From: Candidatus Omnitrophota bacterium
GTDB taxonomy: Bacteria > Omnitrophota > Gorgyraeia > 2-01-FULL-45-10
Assembly: GCA_041650805.1 (NCBI GenBank)
Contig: JBAZKM010000004.1
Span: 62,001 to 126,000, forward strand
DNA: 64,000 nt
Direction: 5' to 3'
Shown here: positions 58,039 to 64,000 of the stretch, in pieces
Position numbering within the stretch: position 1 is the stretch's first letter
Layout of the letters: the number at the start of each line of letters is the position of its first letter
Translations under genes and position numbers: made by a program
Notes under the pieces: model-generated
The model's database searches: none
The model's input: the letters and a program-made list of their open reading frames with translations, nothing else
What the model was told of the DNA's origin: nothing

Positions 58039-59103
58039 ATGAAAGACCGTTTAAAACAGATAGAGACGGAAGCGCTTGAAGAGATAAAGTCCGCGGGCGG
58101 CAACAGAGAGGCGCTCGAGGGTTTAAAGGTAAAATATCTCGGCCGTAAAGGTGTAATAGCCGACGTATTCAAGAAGATGGCCGGGCTTCCGGCCGGGGAA
58201 CGGCCCGGGGTAGGCCAGATAATAAACGCCGTTAAATCGCAGATTACGTGTGCGCTTGAAGAGTCGCTCGCAGCCGTCTCAGGCGACGGGGATACGGACG
58301 GCGAAAAGATCGATATAACCCTGCCCGGCATACACCAGGAACCCGGGACAACCCATCCTATCACCAGGACCATAGAAGATATATGTGAAATATTCATATC
58401 GCTCGGGTTCAGGGTCGTCGAGGGCCCCGAGATAGAGACGGAGCATTACAATTTCGAGGCATTGAATATACCGCTGGAGCATCCTTCCCGCGACGCATTT
58501 GATACGTTCTATCTAAAAAGTCCACAGTCCACAGTCCATAGCCCACAGTATTTGCTCAGGAGTCATACATCGCCGGTGCAGGCGCGGTTCATGGAAAAAA
58601 ATAAACCTCCGTTCGCGATAGTGGTACCGGGCAGGGTTTACAGGCCGGACGCCACGGACGCGTCTCATTCATTCATGTTCCATCAGGTGGAAGGGCTTGC
58701 TGTGGGAGGGGATATACATTTCTCCGACCTTAAAGGTGTCCTTTCGGTATTTGCCAAGCAGATGTTCGGCGAAAAGACGCGGATGCGGTTCAGGCCGAGC
58801 TTCTTCCCCTTTACAGAACCGAGCGCCGAGGTCGATATATCGTGTATCATATGTAGTCACCAGGTCACCAGGTCACCAGGTCACCAGAAAAAGTGCAGTA
58901 TGTGCGGAGGAAAAGGGTGGCTCGAGATAATGGGGGCGGGTATGGTCAACCCGAAGGTATTCAAGAACGCAGGTTACGATCCGGAGAAAGTGACCGGGTT
59001 TGCGTTCGGGATGGGTGTGGAAAGAATAGCAATCTTACGGTACGGTATACCGGATATACGCATGTTCTTCGAGAACGATATGCGGTTCTTAAGGCAATTC
59101 TGA
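58039..59103 (+). CDS. pheS: Phenylalanyl-tRNA synthetase alpha subunit, with repeat insertions
   Basis: The 354-residue catalytic subunit has the N-terminal coiled-coil, HPITRTIEDI, motif 2 in RVYRPDATDASHSFMFHQVEGL, and motif 3 in GFAFGMGVERIAILRYG. Two stretches are foreign. SPQSTVHSPQY (about 161-171) lies just before LLRSHTSPVQ. QVTRSPGHQ (about 274-283) lies inside the Cys-rich segment CIIC...CSMCGGKGW. Both derive from tandem DNA repeats and keep the frame. Catalytic motifs are intact. Confidence 0.95.
   Translation: MKDRLKQIETEALEEIKSAGGNREALEGLKVKYLGRKGVIADVFKKMAGLPAGERPGVGQIINAVKSQITCALEESLAAVSGDGDTDGEKIDITLPGIHQEPGTTHPITRTIEDICEIFISLGFRVVEGPEIETEHYNFEALNIPLEHPSRDAFDTFYLKSPQSTVHSPQYLLRSHTSPVQARFMEKNKPPFAIVVPGRVYRPDATDASHSFMFHQVEGLAVGGDIHFSDLKGVLSVFAKQMFGEKTRMRFRPSFFPFTEPSAEVDISCIICSHQVTRSPGHQKKCSMCGGKGWLEIMGAGMVNPKVFKNAGYDPEKVTGFAFGMGVERIAILRYGIPDIRMFFENDMRFLRQF
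58519..58549. repeat. GTCCACA 7-nt array inside pheS
   Basis: Four units (GTCCACA, GTCCACA, GTCCATA, GCCCACA) lie in frame. The one TAG falls out of frame. Confidence 0.82.
58856..58887. repeat. GTCACCAG 8-nt array inside pheS
   Basis: Four exact 8-nt units GTCACCAG lie between the two Cys pairs of PheS. This is a different unit length from the 7-nt families. Confidence 0.85.
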
Positions 59104-59104
59104 T

Positions 59105-61168
59105 ATGCGCATAAGTTATAATTGGCTGAAAGAGTATGTGGACGTCAGGGTCCCCGCAGAGAAGCTCGCGGAGCTCCTCACGATGGCAGGACTCCCCGTC
59201 GAATCGATCGAAGAGAAGAACGGAGACCGCCTGATGGAGATAGAGGTCACCGCCAACAGGTCCGACTGTCTCAGCGTAATAGGCATCGCGCGGGAAGTTG
59301 GTGCTATTACGGGGCGTAAACTTAAGATCCCGTCCACGGTCCACGGTCCACGGTCCACGGTAAAAGCCCACAGCCCACAGCCCACAGCCCACAGCAAAGT
59401 TTCGATAAAGGTCGAAGACAAGACCCTCTGCCCGCGATATACGGGGCGGGTCATACAGGACGTGAGGGTCGGAGGATCGCCCGTATGGCTTAAAGCGAAG
59501 ATAGAGGCGATGGGACTTCGAAGCGTCAATAACATCGTAGACATAACCAACTTCTGCCTCTTTGAGACGGGTGAGCCTATGCACGCCTTCGACCTCGATA
59601 AGGTGAAAGGCGGGCAGGTCATAGTAAGGCGGGCGAAGAAGGGAGAAAAGATAGTCACTATAGACGGCCTGGAGAGGACCCTGGATGATACTATGCTGGT
59701 CATCGCGGACGCGGAAAGGGCGATAGCCATCGCCGGGGTAATGGGCGGGCTTAATACGGAGGTCACCGCCTCAACGCGGAATATATTACTGGAGGCGGCT
59801 TATTTCGATCCGGTCTCGGTCCGGCGCACCGGCCGCAAACTCACCATCTCTACGGAATCGAGCTATCGGTTCGAGCGCAACGTCGATATGGGAAATATAT
59901 TGTATTCCTCGGAAAGGGCGGCCGCGCTTATCCGCGATGCGGCCGGCGGCAATGCCGGGAAGATTATGGATACAGGAAAGAAGCCGGACCCGGGAAAGAC
60001 CGTTACATTGCGTCCGGCGCGGCTTTCCAAAGTACTGGGCCTTGATATCCCGGCGGCTTCAATAAAAAAGATCCTGGGTGCGCTCGGGATCCGCGTGAGA
60101 TCGGCGGCGCGGGATATGATGAAGTTGACGGTCCCCGGTTTCCGATGCGATCTCAACAACGAGGTAGATATTATAGAAGAGGTGGCTCGGATATACGGCT
60201 ACGATAAGATGCCGGTCACCATACCGCCGGTCGTGGAACAACCCGTGAGAAGGACCCCTGCCATGATGGCCGAACGGGAGATCAGGGATACCCTGGCATG
60301 CCTGGGTTTTACCGAAACGATCACCTACAGCTTATTGAGCAGGAAGGAGCTCGAACGGGCGCGGGTAGCCGGCGGTGATGTTGTCGAAGTGCAGAACCCC
60401 CTCTCCGGCGCCCAGGAGGTGATGCGGCCAAGCCTTCTGCCGGGGATGCTCAATACCATGGTATGGAATATGAACAGAAAAGAGAAGGACCTGAGGCTCT
60501 TCGAGATAGGAAATGTATATACCAGGAATGAGAATGGTTTTGTAGAAAAGAAACGGCTCTCTTTAGGTATCACCGGAGAGGCATTCTCGAACTGGACGGA
60601 CAGGCCGCGGTCGTCCACATTTTTCGACGTCAAGGGCCCGCTGGAAAAGCTGTTATGTGAAGCCGGCGCAGTAGGCCTATCCGTCTCCGACGCGGCCGAC
60701 GAGAGGTTCCTGAAGACCGCATGCGCGAATATAGAGATACGCGGAGAGAATACAGGTGTCATGGGCGAACTCAGCCCGAAGCTGTTATCGGATTTTGATA
60801 TAAAGGAGAGGGTCTATTTTCTTGAGGCAGACCTCGAGAGGATGATCGGGGAGGGCCGGCCCGAAAAGAGATTCATGCCGCTGCCTAAATACCCGTCCAT
60901 ATTCAGGGATATCTCTATAGTCGTGAGCAGAGATGCCCGGAACGCCGGTATCATCTCCGCGATACGCGACGCGGGCGGCCCTATACTTAAAGAGACGGCG
61001 CTCATCGACAGATATACCGGCAAACAGCTCCCGCAGGATAAGATAAGCCTTACATATCGCCTCGAATACCGCAGTTCCGAAAAGACGCTTGAAGAAAAAG
61101 ACGTCGCCTCTGCCCACGCCGCCGTCCTCGGTGCCCTGGAAAATAAATTCGGCGCCAGGCTCAGATAA
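59105..61168 (+). CDS. pheT: Phenylalanyl-tRNA synthetase beta subunit, short form with repeat insertion
   Basis: The 687-residue subunit has B1 (MRISYNWLKEYVDV), the B3/B4 editing region (SSYRFERNVD), B5 with EVARIYGYDKMP, and the C-terminal RNA-binding fold (PKYPSIFRDISIVV). The EMAP/tRNA-binding B2 domain found in longer PheT proteins is absent. Instead, at about residues 76-97 a tandem-repeat stretch (STVHGPRSTV, then HSPQPTAHS) sits between KLKIP and KVSIKVED. The start is one base after the pheS stop. Confidence 0.94.
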   Translation: MRISYNWLKEYVDVRVPAEKLAELLTMAGLPVESIEEKNGDRLMEIEVTANRSDCLSVIGIAREVGAITGRKLKIPSTVHGPRSTVKAHSPQPTAHSKVSIKVEDKTLCPRYTGRVIQDVRVGGSPVWLKAKIEAMGLRSVNNIVDITNFCLFETGEPMHAFDLDKVKGGQVIVRRAKKGEKIVTIDGLERTLDDTMLVIADAERAIAIAGVMGGLNTEVTASTRNILLEAAYFDPVSVRRTGRKLTISTESSYRFERNVDMGNILYSSERAAALIRDAAGGNAGKIMDTGKKPDPGKTVTLRPARLSKVLGLDIPAASIKKILGALGIRVRSAARDMMKLTVPGFRCDLNNEVDIIEEVARIYGYDKMPVTIPPVVEQPVRRTPAMMAEREIRDTLACLGFTETITYSLLSRKELERARVAGGDVVEVQNPLSGAQEVMRPSLLPGMLNTMVWNMNRKEKDLRLFEIGNVYTRNENGFVEKKRLSLGITGEAFSNWTDRPRSSTFFDVKGPLEKLLCEAGAVGLSVSDAADERFLKTACANIEIRGENTGVMGELSPKLLSDFDIKERVYFLEADLERMIGEGRPEKRFMPLPKYPSIFRDISIVVSRDARNAGIISAIRDAGGPILKETALIDRYTGKQLPQDKISLTYRLEYRSSEKTLEEKDVASAHAAVLGALENKFGARLR
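59332..59395. repeat. GTCCACG and AGCCCAC 7-nt arrays inside pheT
   Basis: Four GTCCACG units (59332-59361), a short AAAA spacer, then four GCCCACA units (59366-59395), all in frame. Both arrays have the same orientation, unlike the intergenic pairs. Confidence 0.85.
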
Positions 61169-61184
61169 CTCCAACATCCTCAAT

Positions 61185-61213
61185 TTGCTTTTCAAAAATT
61201 CTTGTGCTATACT
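61185..61213 (+). promoter_or_regulatory. Promoter of 6S RNA
   Basis: TTGCTT and TATACT are separated by 17 bp. Predicted initiation is near 61220. Confidence 0.7.
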
Positions 61214-61219
61214 TTTTAT

Positions 61220-61393
61220 AGGAGTAAAAAATCCCTGCGGTGTTCGTGATTCAAGTGAATAATCTTGAGCCATTAGCACTTAAAAAGGGTACCTAACTGC
61301 CGGGATGCCTTGGCATATCGGCGAGGGTACCCACCTGTAACATAACAGGATCAAGATCATTCATCTTCACACGGCATCTGCGGGGATTTTTTT
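61220..61393 (+). ncRNA. ssrS: 6S RNA
   Basis: About 174 nt. The 5' strand (TCCCTGCGGTGTTCGTG) pairs with the 3' strand (CACGGCATCTGCGGGGA), followed by a U run. These terminal GTGTTCG and CGGCATC elements are typical of 6S. An internal bubble and a long capped stem (GGGTACC ... GGGTACCC) complete the rod. 6S RNA mimics open promoter DNA and sequesters the housekeeping RNA polymerase. It lies alone between pheT and the radical SAM gene, with its own promoter. Confidence 0.8.
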
Positions 61394-61432
61394 ATGGCCA
61401 AATCCCGGGAAATGGGGTAAGATTTATCCGTT

Positions 61433-62311
61433 ATGGGACCGGCTGACTTTCCAAGGATCGTCTGCATAGAAAATACCAACCATTGCGATGCAAGCTGCAT
61501 CATGTGCCCGAGAGAAAAGTTAACGCGCGGTCAGGGGATAATGCGCTTTGACCTTTTCAGGAAGATAGTCGACGAATGCTCCGGCTATAATATTAAAGGG
61601 ATGAGCCTCTATGGATTCGGCGAACCGTTTTTAGACCCCGGATTCATAGAGAAGATAAGATATGCAAAGGATAAAGGCATAGAGAATGTGTATGTCAGCA
61701 CCAACGGCTACTCATTGACGAAAGAAAAATGCAGAGAGGTCATATCTTCCGGGCTGGACAAGATCGGAATAAGTTTTTACGGGAAAGATAAAAAAGAGTA
61801 TGAGGCCGTCTTCCGCACGCTTAACTATGAAACAACGCTTCAAAATATAAGAAATTTTATAGAAGAAAAGCGGAGAGCGAAGAGCAGGAAACCGTTGCTC
61901 TACATAAAAGGCCTGAGGCATTGTCAGGTCGGCCCTTCTTCGGCGCGGTTCTTCGGGTATCCTGTCAGAGAGATATTTCATCTGCCGGATATCGGATTCC
62001 GGCTGAGATGGCGGCGGCATGCCAAGACCAGGATGCAGGGAGGAGAACGGTGGCGCGGCTGGGTCCATGAAAAAGATTGCGCCGGCGTCAGGCATCCGGC
62101 CGCCGGGAGGGATGCCTGTAACGACGTCTGTGACAGGATGGTACAGATCCTGTGGAACGGCGACGTCGTGCCGTGTAACTGCGACTTCGACGGGACGCTG
62201 AAATTCGGCAACGTATCCGGCACGGAGATCGCATCGATCTGGAATAGAAAGGAATATAAGAGATTCCGGGAGATCAAAAATTACAATAACGCTCTTAACG
62301 AAATAATGTAA
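61433..62311 (+). CDS. Radical SAM protein with SPASM-like C-terminus
   Basis: The 292-residue protein binds a 4Fe-4S cluster through CDASCIMC (C-x3-C-x2-C, residues about 18-25). GFGEPFLDP and STNGY are SAM and barrel motifs. The C-terminal part has CNDVCDRMVQILWNGDVVPCNCD and GNVSGTEIASIWN, as in SPASM/twitch proteins that hold an auxiliary cluster. The region about 190-225 is unusually Arg-rich and unlike relatives I know, so a local frameshift or insertion is possible. The substrate is unknown; related enzymes modify peptides or cofactors. Confidence 0.82.
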   Translation: MGPADFPRIVCIENTNHCDASCIMCPREKLTRGQGIMRFDLFRKIVDECSGYNIKGMSLYGFGEPFLDPGFIEKIRYAKDKGIENVYVSTNGYSLTKEKCREVISSGLDKIGISFYGKDKKEYEAVFRTLNYETTLQNIRNFIEEKRRAKSRKPLLYIKGLRHCQVGPSSARFFGYPVREIFHLPDIGFRLRWRRHAKTRMQGGERWRGWVHEKDCAGVRHPAAGRDACNDVCDRMVQILWNGDVVPCNCDFDGTLKFGNVSGTEIASIWNRKEYKRFREIKNYNNALNEIM

Positions 62312-62332
62312 AGAAAGAGATGCCCGGCCATT

Positions 62333-63643
62333 ATGGACCTGTTCACTAAAGAGAAAAGGGCGGGGAAAGAGACGGAGCCCCTTGCGATAAGGATGAGGCC
62401 GAAGACGCTCGACGACTTCGTCGGGCAGGAGCATATCCTCGGCAGGGATAAACTCCTTCGCCGCCTGATAGAATCCGACAAGATAGCGTCCCTTATACTG
62501 TACGGTCCTCCCGGTTGCGGTAAGACGACGCTCGCCCTTATAATCAGCGAAAGGACGAAGTCGAATTTCGAGCGTATAAACGCCGCCTCAAATAACGTCG
62601 CCGATATGCGTCGTATAATAGATGCGGCAAAGAGGCGCGAATCCCTCGACGGCAGGCGGACGATACTTCTTATAGACGAGATACACCGTTTCAACAAAGC
62701 CCAGCAGGACGTGCTGATGCCGGACGTGGAAGCCGGCAACCCCGTCCTGATAGGCACCACCACCCACAACCCGTTCTTTTACGTGAACGCGGCGCTGCTG
62801 TCGCGCTCCCAGGTCTTCGAATTCAAAAAATTGAACGACGATCATGTGGTCTCGATACTCAAAAAGACCTTAATGGACAAGGAGAACGGGCTGGGGAAGA
62901 TGCCGCTTGCGGCGGACGAAGAGGCGTTAAGGCACCTGGCCAGGATCTCCGAAGGGGACGGCCGCCGCGCATTGTCGGCCCTTGAGGTCGGCGCGCTCAC
63001 CACTCCGCCCGGGAAGGACAAGAAGATCCGTTTCACGCTTAAGGTGGCCGAAGAGTCGATCCAGAAGAAGGCGGTTGTCTACGACAAGGACGAGGACGGC
63101 CATTACGACACCATATCGGCGTTCATCAAGTCGATGCGCGGCTCCGATCCCGACGCCGTGCTATACTGGCTTGCGAAGATGATCTACGCCGGCGAGGACC
63201 CCCGGTTCATCGCGCGCCGCATAGTGATATGCGCGGCGGAAGACGTCGGCAATGCCGACCCCCAGGCGCTGGTCATCGCGAACGCCGCGCTCCAGGTCTC
63301 CGAGTTCGTCGGGATGCCCGAGGCGCGCATCCCGCTGGCGCAGGCAGCGGTCTATGTCGCATGTGCCCCGAAATCGAACGCGGCATACCTCGGTATCGAA
63401 AGCGCGCTGAAAGATGTGGAGGAGGGGAAGGTCCTGGAAGTGCCCGACCATTTGAAGGACGCTAACCTCGATTCGGAGGCGTTCGGCCATGGCAAAGGTT
63501 ATAAGTACGCCCATGATTATAAAGACCACTACGTGAAACAGGAGTACAAGCCCTCGGACAAGGTCTATTATGTCCCCACAGCGATCGGATACGAAAAGAA
63601 GATCAAGGAATGGCTTGAAGGCCTGAAGAAGGGCGGGCAATGA
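62333..63643 (+). CDS. rarA: Replication-associated recombination protein RarA (MgsA)
   Basis: The 436-residue AAA+ ATPase has RMRPKTLDDFVGQEHI, Walker A GPPGCGKTTLAL, Walker B LLIDEIHRFNKAQQD, sensor GTTTHNPFFYVNAALLSR and the C-terminal tetramerisation region (MRGSDPDAVLYWLAKMI...AAEDVGNADP). It acts at stalled forks. Length is normal. The gap to the radical SAM gene is 21 nt. Confidence 0.95.
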   Translation: MDLFTKEKRAGKETEPLAIRMRPKTLDDFVGQEHILGRDKLLRRLIESDKIASLILYGPPGCGKTTLALIISERTKSNFERINAASNNVADMRRIIDAAKRRESLDGRRTILLIDEIHRFNKAQQDVLMPDVEAGNPVLIGTTTHNPFFYVNAALLSRSQVFEFKKLNDDHVVSILKKTLMDKENGLGKMPLAADEEALRHLARISEGDGRRALSALEVGALTTPPGKDKKIRFTLKVAEESIQKKAVVYDKDEDGHYDTISAFIKSMRGSDPDAVLYWLAKMIYAGEDPRFIARRIVICAAEDVGNADPQALVIANAALQVSEFVGMPEARIPLAQAAVYVACAPKSNAAYLGIESALKDVEEGKVLEVPDHLKDANLDSEAFGHGKGYKYAHDYKDHYVKQEYKPSDKVYYVPTAIGYEKKIKEWLEGLKKGGQ

Positions 63644-63648
63644 TCCGG

Positions 63649-64000
63649 TCATTCTTCAGGGAATATATACTCCCCGGCAAAATCGCATCTCTCCACAACT
63701 TTCTTATTTAATCCGGCGCTCCTAAGGATCGTAGGCGCCATGTCGTAGATCGACGGCCGTTCTTTCGTTATCCGTCTATTCGAAAATATGACACCCGGGA
63801 CGAGCGCCGGGTCGAAGAGATGGTCTCCCGACCATTTCTTCATATTATCCTCTATCAGCCCTTCGGGCGCAGCACCCAATGCGGTCTGCCAGGATGCCCG
63901 GCACCCTTTATTGAACCCTATATAGAGATCCGGCGCGTCTTTCGCGTGGATCCCATGGAATATATCCTCGCCGTCATAGACAGCATTTATGACGGGCGCG
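63649..64000 (-). CDS. Alkaline phosphatase superfamily protein, C-terminal part
   Basis: The minus-strand frame is open from the window edge to the stop at 63649, about 117 residues. DIFHGIHAKDAPDLYIGFNKG and DPALVPGVIFSNRR followed by PSIYDMAPTIL match the C-terminal metal-site region of type I phosphodiesterase / nucleotide pyrophosphatase proteins. The catalytic nucleophile lies outside the window, so activity cannot be judged. It converges on rarA with a 5-nt gap. Confidence 0.75.
   Translation of the reverse strand, partial: APVINAVYDGEDIFHGIHAKDAPDLYIGFNKGCRASWQTALGAAPEGLIEDNMKKWSGDHLFDPALVPGVIFSNRRITKERPSIYDMAPTILRSAGLNKKVVERCDFAGEYIFPEE

Noticed and set aside
59332..59395. CRISPR-like array
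   Set aside because: Units are 7 nt with no spacers, and no cas genes are present.

Overview
The window looks like chromosome from an uncultured Gram-negative bacterium, most likely of the candidate phylum Omnitrophota. The phylum call is an inference. It rests on a single 19.2-kb gene whose signal peptide and opening domain resemble the giant proteins known from that phylum, on a YidC with a large periplasmic domain, and on a GC-moderate genome full of short dispersed repeats. The replication origin lies inside the window, near 26.35-26.60 kb. Genes to its left run mainly on the minus strand and genes to its right mainly on the plus strand.

Left arm. Positions 1-4.0 kb are a visibly AT-rich island abutting tRNA-Asp. 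It carries a TPR / GreAB-C-like / PIN protein of conflict-system type, cut by one in-frame TAG and running off the window edge. Next come cstA, tRNA-Val(TAC) and a complete PyrR-controlled pyrimidine operon: promoter, PyrR-binding leader, terminator, then pyrR-pyrB-pyrC-endoQ-pyrK-pyrD-pyrF-pyrE. An endonuclease Q-like repair gene sits inside this operon. Upstream are rsmI, glmS, a GDP-mannose dehydratase-like epimerase, a TPR lipoprotein, tRNA-Glu, and then gyrA, gyrB, dciA, dnaN and dnaA.

Right arm. The order is rpmH-rnpA-yidD-yidC, parA-parB with a parS-like site at the parA promoter, ndk, yicC-gmk-rpoZ-coaC-coaB, a pseudopilin, and tRNA-Cys and tRNA-Val(GAC). Then comes the giant secreted multidomain protein of about 6,413 aa (35256-54497). 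It combines methyltransferase-like folds, membrane-hairpin modules, three HExxH metallopeptidase motifs, three FHA domains, an internal twin-arginine signal and possible ADP-ribosyltransferase-like domains. After it are tRNA-Leu, thrS-infC-rpmI-rplT-pheS-pheT (infC starts on ATC), a 6S RNA with its own promoter, a radical SAM protein, rarA and the 3' part of an alkaline phosphatase superfamily gene.

Three patterns are not explained by ordinary annotation. (1) Short arrays with a 7-nt (sometimes 8-nt) period lie between genes as inverted pairs, and also in frame inside pyrK (four times), pheS, pheT and the giant gene. (2) A near-identical 109-bp structured element begins exactly after the CCA of both tRNA-Val genes, and one copy is bounded by a duplicated tRNA 3' end. 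(3) The conflict-type protein is interrupted by a same-frame stop and preceded by a leader that ends in a perfect terminator palindrome. All calls come from reading the sequence; no database search was run.
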